In this document: one piece after another, positions 32,994-46,598 of the stretch
Layout: the number at the start of each line of letters is the position of its first letter
Numbering within the stretch: position 1 is the stretch's first letter
NCBI GenBank assembly: GCA_033002965.1
Contig: JAURVB010009669.1
Coordinates: forward strand, 26,290 to 90,289
DNA: 64,000 bases
Direction of reading: 5' to 3'
Source: Piper betle
Taxonomy: Eukaryota; Streptophyta; Magnoliopsida; Piperales; Piperaceae
Translations under genes and position numbers: made by a program
Notes under the pieces: model-generated
The model's input: only the letters and a program-made list of their open reading frames with translations
Databases searched by the model: none
Told to the model about the DNA's origin: nothing

Positions 32994-35900
32994 TTAAAAG
33001 AGTGGTAAGGTTTTGGGTCTTGAAATAAACTTGAACTTATTTTTGAAGAATCCAGAAGTCCTGGAAACAGGCAGCTTTGCTTTGGTTGAGTTGCTGAAAT
33101 CTTGAGGCAATTCAGGAGTGGAACCAACCTGAGAATTTGAGTCTTCCAAAATATGATCAAAGTTCGTATTCCTTAATAGCATGAGCAACTTTTGGGCAAT
33201 CTCTCTTGCCGTATGACTACCATTAGTGGTCAGAAGAACGAGAGGAGGAATGACGCCCTCTTTCATTACCAGATGGACGTACTTCACCTTGGACGAGCAT
33301 AAACAGTAGAGAAGGGCGACCGCACATTCTTGATCATCAGGAGTTCCAGTTTCCAATCGCTCCGCAATGGAAGCTACGCATCCATCAGTTTCCACAATGG
33401 CAGCTTGAGTCTCTTCACTTATTTCACAAAGACTCCGCAAAATTTTCAAGCAGTGAGTAGTAGCTTGTCCACCTACCAAACATGAAATTATCTTTGCCAC
33501 ACACCCGGAGGATATGATTTGGGACCTTATTTCATCATCCTTGGACACGGTGCAAATAATTTTGACAGCATTTTCAAGGGCCTGCTCATGAAGCAAATCA
33601 AAATTCTTCACTATGGAATGAAGTGCACCAGAAGAAACAATATTCAAGCTGCTGTATTGACAGTCTGTTGAAAGTTGCAATAGTTCCAGAGCTTCAAAGG
33701 ATAGCTCAGGGTACTGGACTAATTTTGCCAAGAGCTGGAATGCATCATCTTGCAGATCCGTTAATTGCCTGGCCATGAACAATAAATTTTCAGTTAGAAA
33801 ACTAGTGATGCAAGTAGATTTGCGATCCAGCTGAAACAAAAGCTTTCTATTCCAATGTACCTGGTATTAGCCATATAAGTCAAAAGGATCTGAGTTCCTG
33901 TCTTTAGCGCTTTTAAATCAAGTTGCCTGTGCGCATGCTTCAAATGTCCGATCAATGCATCCAGAAAATAATTATCATTCATCAAACAAGATGCATCTGC
34001 ATTTTCTTTTACAAAGTTTTTGAAGTTCTGTAACACTCCTTTCTGCTGTTCACTCGGGAGCTGGGAAAGTATGGAAAGAAATGTGGTATAACTTTCTGTG
34101 CTTAACTTAAAGAAGGATGGAAATGCCTGACGTTCATCACTGTTCCAAGAGAGCAAAAACTGCATCAAATCTCTGGAAACAAAATTGTCATCATGTGAAA
34201 CATGGGGAAGAGAATAATCCAAGTAGCAGCTGGGAACTGATGACGAGCCAATGGAAACATTGCTCAAGTCCTTCTGTTTCAGAAATTCTACAGCTTTTGC
34301 TTTCCAAGAGTACCGAAGGAACCTTGTCCAGAGAATCAACAGAAAAGTTAGACAGGGAAGTATCCAGACTGCTGCTCTGTGTGGGAAGAAACAGTGAAGG
34401 AATTGGCTGTGTGCGAGGGTCAGGGACTGTCACTCCATTTTTTATGCACCAATTAGAAATTTGGTTCTTGAGATATGAATTTGGTGTAAATGACAGATCT
34501 GGCAATATTTTTTGTGTTGTAGGACAAGTATCATGACCAGCATTGAACCATTTCTCAATCCAGAATCTTTCATATGACTTGCCCGAAGATATAAGCACAG
34601 GATCATACATGACTTTCAAAGAAATGGAGCATCTGAATTCTTGTGGTATGAGAGTGCTTGAATCAGGAATGCATGGCATTTCATCTTGTCGATCTACACC
34701 CTTACAACCTTCCTGTACTTTTGGTTGAGAAGGCTCAGAAAGATTTTTGTCCATCAAATCACGTGGCGTTTCTCTGAGTGTAGATGAAACTTGCTCACTG
34801 TGCTGTGTATCTGCACTTACACTCTGCTTGCAACCATCAAGTTTTCCATGTACCTTTAGAAGATATAACAAGTACTTCACAACATTGGCACTAATAGGAT
34901 CAGTATTTTGAAACTTCCCATACAGCTTTTTGAGATATCTTCTTTCAATCAATATATCTCGGCACGATTTAAGAGCCAACATTGAAGTGACATCTTTAAA
35001 AGCATCGAATTCCGAACTTCCCATCCGATCAGCAGAAATTTTTTCTGGATGCATCAATGAGAGTAATACTTGGCCAGCTTTCTCTTCTGATGTTTCCAAT
35101 CTGAAACGCGCAATTCTAAGATCACCGACCACTTCAAATATCTGTCAAAAAGAAGTCCCAAATTAACTTCACACTATCATATAATCAATGGAACAAACTC
35201 ATTAATTAAATGTGATAACATGTTAAGAGTTTCCTCAAGCTGCATGCAGGAGCCTAAGCATGGCATTGGTGATATATGGCTCCCCATAACAACTTGCCAT
35301 AGACATGGATAAACTCAATAGAAAAAGGAGATCCTTACATAAACATTAAGATTAAAAAAGGAGATTATATCATTAAGAAAATGCTGAACTTCATAAATTT
35401 CTTTTAGACAGGGCTACCTTTGGCAAACTCTGACAGAGAAATAATCCAACATATCATATAATTAGTGCTCTATAATATGCAGCTATGTTACAATATTGGG
35501 TTGCTATGCAAGATAGTAATACTCTGACATGCAACACATATATACATTTAGTGAATACTGGATTCATTTATGTGATGCAGTATCATGAATAAAAATGTTT
35601 TACAGACCTGAACGGCTAAGGACTGCGGAACCATTTCCTGGATCAGGCATAAATTCATGTCCAAAGCCTCTCGTATCCTCTCACACCGAAAAATAATTGA
35701 TTTACCTTTTATTGCCTGGCAATAAAAGAAGTAGCTGTGAGGAAATAATCAAGCAAGGATTGAAAAAGCTGAACATTATAGACTTGCACATAGTAACTGG
35801 GCTTTGAGCAGGCATAAACCAATTCTGAGAGGCAGATTGAAAAAAGTACAAAATCTATTCAGGGCCACTAATAAATCCCTTTTAGTAAATGTTTCTCCAG

Positions 35901-36684
35901 GATCTACTGAGATAAAAATACAACCAAAAGCAATAAATTCAAAACATCAATCCTCGGGCATTACTTTGTGTGAAATTTCTGAGAAGGGGTACATTAAAAT
36001 TAAAGCGTTGCAGTACGTACTGGGAAGGATAGGATGGACAACCTCAATACACAGCATTATTTGCAATCACTTTGTTATTCTCACATACCTATTTGGCCCC
36101 GATGCAATATTCTTAGGTCAATGAATAGATAACACATCCAACTAAACATCACGGGCTTCCTTAAAATGTGTTCAACCAAGAATAGATGACTACCAAAAAG
36201 AGCTTGCTTGAATCGGCGCAATGCTCAAGGAGCAACTTGGCTTTCTCCACAGCTTGGTTCACAGAGACCAATGCCTGGATACCAGCTGTGCCTCCCGGCC
36301 GAGAAGCTTCAATATCTGGCAGCAACTGTGCCACCCTCTCCACTAATTTCTTCAGCACATTACATGCTGAACTGTGAACCTGTCACAATAGCACCCAGCA
36401 TTATTCAATCAAGTAAACAAATAGCTAGATCAATAAACCAAATCATCAAAAGGAATAACAAAAAAGATCTCAGAGCTTCACTATATAATGTGGTGAACTA
36501 TCAAATGTAAGATAAGTATGATCTTAAATATCTACAACACAAAGCAGATATAATCTGTCATTCATTAATGAGAACAAGCGCAATTAGGATGAACTGATGG
36601 CATTGCAACAGTTTTTACCTTTATTTTGAATGATTTTAGATCAGCAACAACCACATCGGAAGCTTCATCCGCATGACTTTCCAT
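32994..36684 (-). CDS. U-box domain E3 ubiquitin ligase with ARM repeats (PUB5-like)
   Basis: Predicted E3 ligase: the U-box recruits E2 enzymes and the ARM region binds targets. Five exons fit GT-AG rules and phase: 36684-36619, 36379-36194, 35715-35608, 35141-33861 and 33768-32994. They give about 804 residues. An N-terminal plant U-box region (GIQALVSVNQAVEKAK, SSKLFLAIKG, ERIREAL) is followed by the U-box at about residues 285-357 (IPQEFRCSISLKVMYDPVLI, SYERFWIEKWF, CPTTQK) and a C-terminal armadillo-type region (GALHSIVKNF, SSGCVAKIISCLVGG, KEGVIPPLVLL). Within exon 4 the frame changes between 34339 and 34190: upstream coding ends in SNFSVDSLDK and downstream resumes as DLSNVSIGSSS. One extra base or two missing bases would explain it, and splice phases on both sides agree with a single net shift. 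Gene family is certain; PUB5 affinity is inferred from layout. Confidence 0.88.
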
Positions 36685-39600
36685 CTATGAGGATTTAAAT
36701 CGTTTTATCTGAGCCTAAAAGAAAAACAAAAGCTGAAAACATTAGAAAATCAACAAAGTTGGAGTTTATGATCTAAAACAAACAGCAACAGATGCCTGAA
36801 TTGAATACAAAACAAAGGACTACAACTACTAAAACACAACAGCAGCAAGAGTAATGGATAAAGGTCAACCACGGTCATTGTTTATCAACCAGAAAAAATA
36901 CATATAAAATGGCTGCAAGCGTAGACTTCATCACACAAAAACAGCATGCTCAAATTGTTGAAGCTTATAAATGAAATTAAGATAATTACTGAAAGCAATC
37001 AAATTGGAAATTGCAGCTGACCAAGAAACCAGAGCAGATCACCTCAAAAAGCAGTCGATTTTCCTCAAAAGTTATGGACTTGGAGCGCCTAAAAAACCCA
37101 TACAACTAAAAAACAGATTGAACTCTAACACCAGCAACAGATATCAATATAATAGGCACGTAAAAAGATTCTCCTCAAGACCAAGCTTGAGTCAAACTTT
37201 ATCAGGGACAGGATGTAAGAGAAACAAACCACTAAATAGGAAGGAGATAACACAACAGACTCCCAAAGGAGAGACTGTTAAGAAGTTCAAAGATCAAGAA
37301 AGGACAAATAAAACAAGTACAGGCTGAATTCTAACAGAAGTACAACCAATACCTTTCAAAAGAAGAGACATGAACCATGAGATTGAGCCTTGAAAATAAA
37401 AAGCATGAGATTGAGCAATATAAAAGCACCAGAACGCACAAACAAGATTCTGGGTTCTTCTCTGCCGTGGATAAGTAACTGAAAAAACGGATGGAAGGAC
37501 AAATAAAGTGATGATGAACAGAATTCACGGATGAGGATTTGTAGACAGTCATAAAAGAGAAGATTGATACGGCGGCTAGAACTGTTGGATTAAGTAAAAA
37601 GAAAGAATCTACGGTCTTGCTAGAAACGATCATCGCTCCTTCGTATGGCAGAAAAAGTGTCGTTGTCCGAGGGAGACATTGACGTTCCTCAAATGGAACC
37701 ATTTTGGGTCCACTTGTTACTTTTCAATAAAGTGGACCTCTTCCTCTGGTGAAAGCAATGGTTGAATTACTTAAATACAGGAATACGATGAAAAAGCATA
37801 ATATGAGTTTATATATATTTATATATATACACACTGTAAATGATTTCTATGTACAAGTCAAAATACAGTTTATCTCGTTATCATGTTATAATTGGCATAA
37901 CACGGCAAAGATATTTGTGTACGTGAAGCAGCACAAAACAACTCATCCATTGACTCCAGTCTGAGGTGAATCAAAACTTGGGCTCCGCTTGTTCATCGAA
38001 ATTGATGCTTCTATAAACCAGATATGAACGAGACTCACGTACTCGGAATCAATCCTTGTGTCGCTGTTTATTACTCTGGCCATGTTCTTATCCTTCTCTG
38101 CTAGGTGTGAACGCAAGGCACCTGTTTTTCCATGCTTGGAAAAAAGAAGGGAACAGAAAAGTAAAAACCCATAAAAATGAGGACGACAAATGCGTGCCGA
38201 CTGCGGAGGTAAATGGCTTGGCTGAGTACTGCGGTCAAGTCAAGCAGCAAATGAGGAGGGAGCCTTCCTTCTTCTTTTTCGATCATTTTTCCCCCACCCA
38301 AATATATATAACTGTCGCTCTCTATATATAACAAATGGACCCCAATGATTTTGTAGTTGGTGGACTTTTCTCTTTTACCTTCTTTGTTAGTTAGTTGGTG
38401 GACTTTGATCTGCCCTGCTCTCTCAAATGTGGACTTCACTGCTTCTTTTGAAAATTTATTTCCTTCCAAGACTTATCTCAGTGCTGAGATTTTTCCTTTT
38501 GGAAAAATGATGTCTCTATATGTGTTACAGTGCATGTCATGTCTTGTTTGGCCAATTTATACTTACATCTTAGTTAGGATTGTATACTGAAGAATCGAGC
38601 TCTGTGGGATTATACATACCCATGATTGCTCTCACATTTGAGTTGATTGGTATATATTAATTTGTTCCAAAAGCAATAAAACTAGTTATTCATGGGGTGC
38701 CCTTTTCACAAGTATTGTATGCAGTGTCAGTGTAAATAAACTTAAAATGTTTGTTAAAAAGAGAAGTGAGCCCTACATATGGCCCCATGTTTAACCTAAT
38801 TTTTAGTTTTTCTACCCATGAGCAGACCATATATTTATTAATATATTTAGTAGTATCTAAGTGACAATCTCCTCGATATACATGTATAAATTATCATCTT
38901 GCATGTACATGCCCTCTTGTAGAGATCATTAAATGTGGTATGTTAGGCCCATAAAGGTAAGACCAGGTCTCTACACTACAAGTGGTCATATGAAGGGCAG
39001 GACTACAAGCGCAGCAGAACTACAATAAGGGTGCCCATAAACCATTGAAGATTATCTTCAATAAATGTAAGGAGTTGATCAATTAGAGGTCCCATAAATC
39101 AATTATGAATAGGTTCCTTTCATGTGGCCCTGCAAATGTTCAACAATTTATGAAGTTCCATCTATACTGCATCTACCATCCATTACTGTATAATACTTGC
39201 ATGAATGCATCTGCTGGTTTCACATTCCAACTTCCCAGCATGGTTCATCTCACTAAATAATGAAAGTTCACATATGGATGCCGACTCCCCACGAAACGTC
39301 TTGCTCAAATAGTTCCAACAATGAAGTTCTCAATGCTTTGGTGATCACTCGATTAAACTCGATTTAGTTTTTTATTCAACTCCAAAAAATTTTATTTGAA
39401 ACTTGACTCAATATTAAATGAACTAACCCTAGGCTTGTACCCGTTCAACTTGGCTCGACTAGAAGTTTTAATAATTTATGTAAGTAATTAAAATTTTTAT
39501 ATCAATTTAATTAAATTATAAAATATTATTACATTATAACAATTTCAAATAAGTGTATGCATCATTACATTATTTTATATGCATAATTATGTCAAAATAG

Positions 39601-42099
39601 AAATATTTTAATTATAAATTAAATTTTAATATGAATTATACAGAATAATGATATCATTAAATACAAGTTAAGCTAGTTTGAACTCGACTCAAACTCAAAT
39701 TTGAGTTGAACACTTATTAGTTTAACTCAAACTTGAAATCATGAGTTAAGTACGAGTTGGCTCTAATCGCCTATTGTGAAATTCCTCAATTTAATTTTGT
39801 ATCTAATATTTATAAGAATGAAATCCTGTTTATAAGTGGAAATGTAGTATAAATCTTTAACTTGATTAACCACTTTTAAAGAAATGACTTATTTCCACTA
39901 AGTTATACTTTGGCTGAGTGCGTATCAAAACAACGTAGTTTTGTGTTGGATTATGGGAAGAAATGATTTATGCCCATTATATTGTACTTTGTGTCCCATT
40001 ATAATTAGTATCAAAACAATATGGTTTTGTGTTGGACTAATTTATTGGTCACATGTTAGAAATGGGCACGGGCTAAAGTTATAAATGAGAAGTATAGAAA
40101 TTTGGCGGACAAAATTTTCTAAAGTGGATAGATTGTGAGATTATTCAACTTAGTCTTACATTTAATATTTATGAGAGTAATATCTAATTTATAATCGAGA
40201 ATGAATTCAACTTTTGGTGATAACCCCGATGTAATTCAAGAAGTTACTAAATGTTTCAAAGCAAGTATTGTACCTCTTCAAGGAGGGAACCTGTTGCTTT
40301 CTGGTCCATGGTTCTGCCCTCGTATATAAGACGTCTATTCTTCCGATAGTTTCCTTGCTTCTTCTTTATTAATCCCATTAGAGTAAGAAAAGAAACCGTC
40401 AGCGTCTACATGCTATCTTGAGAAAAAACTTACTTTCCTACCTTTCTTGACAACCTAATGAAAGCCCCATTTCAACAACAGGGATTAATTAATACAACAG
40501 AAAGTTCTATTGACACAAGGAGTTGGTCTACGCGTTAGAGCTAACACTTCTAAGTTCTATTGATTAATAGATTAATTAGTGAGCGATATATGTACAGCTC
40601 GATGGATAAGCTGGTTTAAAGTAGGATCAAACCCCTTACCTTGTCAACTGTTAATTCATTAATATGCAAGCACAGTACGCTGGTGGGTGGCCTAGTTGTT
40701 TACGTTAAAGCTGATAACTGATATATGTATTATTTTAGCGTATTGAATCACTATCAGTGTTTATGTTTTTGCGCTTTTTTCTAGAGAGAACATAACACAC
40801 CAATTCAATAGACCAAGCAAGCGTGTTTTCCTTATTTGACCAATGGTTGCCGGATAGCTACGTGTATGCAACTCCAGTTTTTATTTTATATCACTCCTGG
40901 CTTTTACTTTTTTGTTCCAAGTCAATTAATTTCGTCATGAAATGAAAAGTAAAAAAGAGGCTACATGGTAAGTGACAATAATTATATATTTGATCAATGC
41001 TTTCAGGGCAAAATTTAAGGGTCTTTCATTCTTGGGCTTAATTGCCTCATTGGGCCTGATTTTTGTTCTTTTAGTCTTGGGCTGTTTTGGCCTGGGCTTT
41101 CTTCCAAAAGGGTAGTTCCTATGTTCATATGCACAAATTTTCAGAAACAGATAAAGATGGGCCTGCTCTGTGGTATGGACAATTTACAAATCACAAGTAG
41201 AGATAAGGAGTTATCAAATCTTCAAGGAACCAGCCTGAAAAATAAAAATCTTCAAGGAATCAAGTTGAACTTCCAATTGCTAATAGGTGGAGGAAAAACT
41301 TTACAAATATTTCCATAGCTAAAGCTTCCTTAATTTTCCATGGACATACATTCATCTTTTCCATTTTTCCTAATATATCTGCATACACAAAAATTAATTT
41401 TCACAAATAAAAAAAGGGCCCAGAAAGTACATTCTATCCCCTCAAAGGATCAAAAAATTGATACCGTGGAAACATCAGGAGCACTTTTTTGCTACAAAGT
41501 AAAAGTCAGGGATATTCATGGAAATTTCACAAAAGTTATCATAAAAACAGAGTTAGCGCTCATACAGAGCATCTCCCGCCATTTTTACGTACGTAAAACA
41601 GAGTAATTTTTTAACTCGTTCCTTCTTCTATTCTCTCTCTGTATTATCTCAACCTGTATGGTGTAGAATCTATGCCATGACCAATGTTATTGTGCCTTAT
41701 CTTGTTTGTTTTTCTAACTTTTGAGCAATATCGGAGCTGGAAGAAGATGATAATAGAAGTAGATATCATTTGATAAATGGATAGTAGTACATTATGGCAG
41801 AACTCCATGGCATCTATTTGGGTTGCCAGATCTGCCTTTGATGATGAAATAGATGATACAATGCTTTTAGGATAAAAAAAGAGATGGGGAAGAAGGCCAG
41901 CTTATAATATCCTTCTTCTTCATTATACTTGCGCACCAGTGGAGGACACTAGTTCATAAAGCCAGCTTCATAAGCTTTATTTCATTCCACTGCAATGCTT
42001 ATAAATACCTGCCAAGTGAACAAGCAAGCCAAAAGTTAGCTTTTTCATCTCTGCTTTTTGTCTTTAGTTGTAGTTGCAAATAACTTTTGTCTAAGCTAG

Positions 42100-42157
<58 letters not shown>

Positions 42158-42852
42158 GCATTGTGGCAAGAAAATCAGATATGAGATTATATAAAAAATA
42201 TCTCATCACGAGATGGGTGTTCTTTTGTTGCTAAAAAAAATTATTATGGACGACGACGTAGGACGGACTTGTTAGGAAGAGATATTTGAAAACCGAGCCA
42301 CAATTGCATGCACAAGCTGGTAAGCAAAGAGCCTGAAAATCCTCAAGCCAAGTATAGAACTCTATTCACATCCGGTTTGGATTTATCACACAAAACAATT
42401 GCGAGGGAGGAAGTTTATGGACAGTGCCTGTTGGAAAAGAGATCACAATTCATGTGGACTTCCTTTCTAGTTGGAGTGTCTCCAACTAGAAAGGATTTGT
42501 GGCCAGATACGTATAAGGTGGTGATGATTGGTCCTATGACTACCGTAGCATGAACTATCAACTGGTTCACAAAACAGACACTGAGAAAGGTAGGGACTTC
42601 TTGGACAGGGATATCACCCATGCATCACAAAATATGTGCATGAAAAATTTCTGGGCCATGTAGGATTCTTGTAGTTGTAATGAGTATAGCAAGTATGAAA
42701 CACACAGGCATGAGCTGTCGAGAATTACCACAATGTGTGACATGAGCAAGAACAGAGGAAGCTGACTAGAGCTAAGTAAGAGTGGTGCAAGAATATGAGT
42801 GACTGAGGTAGGAGATATATGTGTATACCTAGAAGTGATTATGGTAGAGATG
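36685..42852. other. 6.2 kb without a recognised gene
   Basis: 36685-37750 probably includes the 5' leader and promoter of the U-box gene. From 37.8 to 42.8 kb there are only short ORFs without domains. An AT-rich stretch at about 39340-39780 with repeated ACTCGA/CTCAAACT words looks like a degraded hAT-type MITE, but I found no clean target duplication. Confidence 0.45.
42099..42154. repeat. (TA)n microsatellite
   Basis: About 28 consecutive TA dinucleotides. Confidence 0.95.
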
Positions 42853-43104
42853 TCAGCGCTTGCTGCAACCATTGGAGTTGTACTTGGGGAAGGGCACCTG
42901 ACCAGCTTCAATATATTTGAGGTCCTGTATGAGGATATCATAGTGCCTCTTCACCTCCTCGGCTGTTTTACCACCCACTGCATTGGCAACCTTCTGCCAG
43001 CGGTCGGGGGTGTCTTGGTCGTACACGGCCAATGCCCTCTCAAACGTCTTGTTCTGTGACACAGTCCATGCCGAGGCAGGGCTGCGAATTGAGCTTGATG
43101 CCAT
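42853..43104 (-). CDS. RADIALIS-like single-MYB (SANT) transcription factor
   Basis: Small nuclear protein of 83 residues with one MYB/SANT repeat: [19 protein letters not shown], then [19 protein letters not shown] and [10 protein letters not shown], followed by the family tail [16 protein letters not shown]-type proteins compete with larger MYB-related partners in developmental control. The start is the ATG at 43104 (MASSSIRSP), the usual family beginning. A minus-strand TATAAG lies about 155 bp upstream. The reading frame is intact, ending in a TGA a few codons past the conserved tail. Some family members have a second small exon, which I do not need here. Confidence 0.92.
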   Translation of the reverse strand: MASSSIRSPASAWTVSQNKTFERALAVYDQDTPDRWQKVANAVGGKTAEEVKRHYDILIQDLKYIEAGQVPFPKYNSNGCSKR

Positions 43105-43256
43105 TACCAAAAAAATGTGTTGGGCAGGAAGAGAAGAGTTTTGGTGGAGATAGGGACTCGCAGAAGGAAGTTAAAAAACTGAGCGGTATGAGTCTGATGG
43201 AATAGACTGTAGTCAAGGGGCTTGGTGTGAGGAGAGTGTGGGGGGTTGCACCCTTC

Positions 43257-43264
43257 TTATAAGC
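43257..43264 (-). promoter_or_regulatory. Possible TATA box of the RADIALIS-like gene
   Basis: TTATAAG in both orientations about 155 bp before the ATG, which would give a leader of about 125 bp. Confidence 0.4.
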
Positions 43265-44351
43265 TTGAGAAAGGAGGTGTGGTGGAGCCACTTGGAGAAT
43301 AAGTTGGACAAAAGGAATCGGTAGTTAATGACTCGTCTCCTTTGGAACCACAGGATTTTAGGAGGACAAGGAACAACAATCTGTGTGAGAGTTTCCCCGG
43401 ATCTTTTCCTTCCCTTTATCGTCTTTCTTCTTTCCCCCTATACTCTCTCTTTCCACCTCTTTTCATCTCTTCACTTCCACCTTATTGTATATGTATACAT
43501 ATAACAGGCTATATACGTACATCACTACTCATGTTCGACACATTTGTACAAGGTAGTGAAGGCTCCTAGCTAGCTTTACCATGCCTCTAATTATCAACAC
43601 AAGCCTGTAACAACTGGTATTATGGAATGTCTAAATGTGGAGATGATATAAAAACCACATCCTTCTAGTTGTTTCAATGTTTGTATATTTTGTCTTTGCT
43701 CCTTGTAGTCATTCAATGGTAACTCTTGGTGCAAGTCCTTCGTCATGAAATCACTTGGCCGTACCAAGATCTGCTGGAATGCACTGACAAATGAATAATG
43801 TGTAACTGATTTTGGCTTGCATATGACTTGTGTGTCTGCATGCCATTTGGTTCAACTTTTTTACTTTACCTGGAAGCCTTGTCTGCTTGGAAAGAAAAAA
43901 ATAAAGCCTCATGTCAGATGGGTGTGTGCAATCGTCAATTTGGCCTCTTTCTGTGGTACATTAATCTCATGTTCTTTCCGTATATTGGGCACTTTTTATT
44001 TTGCATCCTTAGGTCTTTGGAGTGCATACTTTTGATGTCAAGAACCAGCTGTGATCTCCCCAGATACGGAAGCTACGTACTAGTTTGTTTTGTGTGGGAT
44101 CACTGTACCATACTACCATACCCACGGGTGCTGCCTTTGTAAAAGAAGGTTTGTGGACAGAGATTTGGGCACAAGGCCATGTTTTGGTGACATGTGAACA
44201 ACCTTGCAAAGTTGTAGCTGGCTAGGGACGAAACTTGAACGATGGTGAAGAATCATTTATGTTTGTTGGAAACACGAAGAATGGTAATATTGGCGTCCAC
44301 ACCGAATGACCAATGTGGTGAACTTTGGGTCTCCCTTTCATAGATGCTCAG
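43265..44351. other. Intergenic, promoter side of the RADIALIS-like gene
   Basis: CT-rich around 43400-43480. No other gene is supported. Confidence 0.4.
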
Positions 44352-44437
44352 TTCTCTCAACTGTGGCTGTTTATTGCTTAAGTTTAAGAAAATTCTCTCA
44401 ACTGTGGCTGTTTATTGCTTAAGTTTAAGAAAATTCT
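44352..44437 (+). repeat. Perfect 41 bp tandem duplication
   Basis: TTCTCTCAACTGTGGCTGTT through AAGAAAA is repeated exactly, with starts at 44352 and 44393 and an extra TTCT after the second copy. The identity of the copies implies a recent slip. Confidence 0.95.
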
Positions 44438-44448
44438 GATCTTGTCAA

Positions 44449-45062
44449 TAATATATATATATATATATATATAGGGTGTTTACCATGCGTTGTCCGGGTA
44501 GCGGGCTGCTAGATTTCAATTCAACGGCCCCCACACCCCCCTGCCCGCTGGCGACTAACCCGCCCACCCGACAACCCGCCCGATTGCCCCCCCCCCCACC
44601 TGTCGCTCCTGCCCCAAGCCACCCACCCCTCCACCACGACCCCCTCGCCTGCCGCCCACTACGACAACCACGACCACCCCCAAGGACCCCAGCCCCTGCC
44701 ACCACCAGTTGCCACGGCTCCCCACACCCACCCCCAACCAGCGACCCCTGCCACCACCATCGACTCGCCAGTCCACCGCCCGCCCTCCCTCCCTCCCGCC
44801 TACAAGGTCGTCGCAAAGTTGTTGTGGTCGTTGTAGGGGCGGCAGGTGGGGTGGGGGGGGGTGCTGTGGCTCGAGGGGAGGGGGAGGGGGTCATGGTCAT
44901 CGCAGGGGGTGGTGGTCATGGTCGTCATAGGGGGCGGCGGGCGGTCGGGTGGGCTGGCGAGTGGGCGGGGGGAGGGGGTGGGGGCTGCTAGATCAAAATT
45001 TAGGGGCCCACGATCAATGCATGCATACGCTACCAAAAAGGGGCAATGTATGATAGCATTAT

Positions 45063-45110
<48 letters not shown>

Positions 45111-45117
45111 TGTGTGT
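44449..45117. repeat. GC-rich fold-back block bracketed by TA microsatellites
   Basis: A C-rich half (44520-44800, CCACC/CACGACC words) is followed by a G-rich half (44820-44995, GGTGGTCATGGTCG, GGTCGGGTGGG) that is roughly its reverse complement, so the strand could fold back around about 44815. GGGCTGCTAGAT occurs directly repeated at both edges (44504 and 44982). (TA)n lies on both sides. The long overlapping ORFs on both strands are compositional. Confidence 0.6.
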
Positions 45118-45922
45118 ATAATTCTATATATTTCTTTGACATTAAATTGCCCGGGGTAGTATTGAGTAAAGTCCATGCTTGTTTTGTGGTTATAAATAAG
45201 TTCTAATCGCCATGTATACCTTTGTGATTATTATTATAGGCCAATATAAATTCAATAAACCTTTATAGGCCTCTCTTACTCTAAAAATAACTTAAAAAGT
45301 ACAACTTTTCCAAATTCTAAATTAAGGTTTTTCCAAAACTTATATACAAGTCATTGGCTATCTCAAAGGTGATGTGAGACTAACCTTACAATTTTACCCT
45401 TATACGTTAGACCATCTAAATTATTTCTCCCTCACATGTATTGAGCCAACATATTACAAACTTACAACGAGGTTTTATGAGATTACAACTATCCAAATCA
45501 TCTTCTCTTCACACATGTTGGAGCGAGGTTTCAATAGACTCTTCTAATTTAGGCTAGTAAACTTAATGCAAGGCCAATCAGACTCTTGATATCATTTGTT
45601 ACGGGTCAATATAGACTTAGCCAAATTTGCCTCATGTAAAGGCAATAATAAGCTTTCATTAGCTTCCCTTACTTCGAAAGCTAGCTTGAAAAATAATATT
45701 TTTTCAAAGCCTTTACATAAGTCATTCACCTCTTTCAAAATTGATGTAGGATTAACTTAATAAGAGGTTAGTCTCACATCGGTCTCAAATGAGATTTGTG
45801 ACTTATGTATAGGGTAATGGGAAATTCTTATTCCCTAAATTAATTTTTGGATTAAAAGCGGATCATGACACTTATTGTAAGTTGTCTTTCATGCTCAAAT
45901 AACCTAAAGTGGCACAACTATG
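45118..45922. other. Old duplicated repeat, no gene
   Basis: 45235-45400 and 45605-45770 share the order CAATATA, ...GCCT, CTTAC, TTTTTCCAAA/TTTTTCAAAG, ACAAGTCATT and GATGT, so an old repeat pair is likely. It ends in a GTCTCACATCGG motif seen in several plant repeat families. Confidence 0.45.
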
Positions 45923-45930
45923 GTTTAGGC

Positions 45931-46590
45931 TAGAGATGTAAACAAGCTAAACCTGTTCGCAAAAATTGTAAGTTCAGCTCGATTCGGCTTAAACTAATAC
46001 TTGTTAATTTTGTGTTAAAAAATACTCAGTTCGAAATAGATAGCTCGTTGAATAACGAATAGAACTTGAGCTGAAGAATATTTGATTTGGCTTTGCTCGA
46101 AACTTAAGCTCGATGTGTTCAAACTCCAAACAATACTCAGACTAGACTCAGCTCGCCAATACTATTGAAGTCGCTTTAAATTTATATAAGGATGAAAAGA
46201 AAATTTTAATTCTATATAATAATATACATAATATTACTTGTCTACTCAATATATATTTAAAATCATAAATAAATAATATTATTAATTACGTACTAAATGA
46301 TCATGGTGGTGGGGGGTGTTTTATTTTTTATTTTTTATTTTTTTATTAAAGTTTGAAACAAAAATATTATTTGCCCCGGCTACGATAGTTTATATATTTT
46401 AATTATAACCAGTTATATTTATTTATATACAACATAATAACAAAGTAGTAGAATAACTTAGATGTGAAGTCTTCAAATTGAAAACTTGAGTTAAATCCAT
46501 GTTGATTGCATTTTTTAACTGAGAACTTTTGATTTTATAATCGAGCCAATTTCGAACACAAATTGAAATCGGCCGTCGTTTACACCCCTA
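45931..46590. mobile_element. hAT-type MITE with perfect 8 bp target duplication
   Basis: A 660 bp element flanked by GTTTAGGC (45923-45930 and 46591-46598). Ends are TAGAGATGTAAACAAGC and, as reverse complement of the right end, TAGGGGTGTAAACGACGG, the classic plant hAT TAGGGGTGTAAA terminus. The interior is AT-rich with many GCTCGA/CTCAGC words and no coding capacity. Confidence 0.9.
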
Positions 46591-46598
46591 GTTTAGGC

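Noticed and set aside
42567..42941. 124-codon minus-strand ORF overlapping the RADIALIS-like gene end
   Set aside because: A different frame from the MYB coding sequence, with no domain; probably UTR sequence.
44445..45121. Pro/Arg/Gly-rich ORFs up to 171 codons on both strands
   Set aside because: Strongly skewed C-rich then G-rich low-complexity DNA with no splice or domain evidence.
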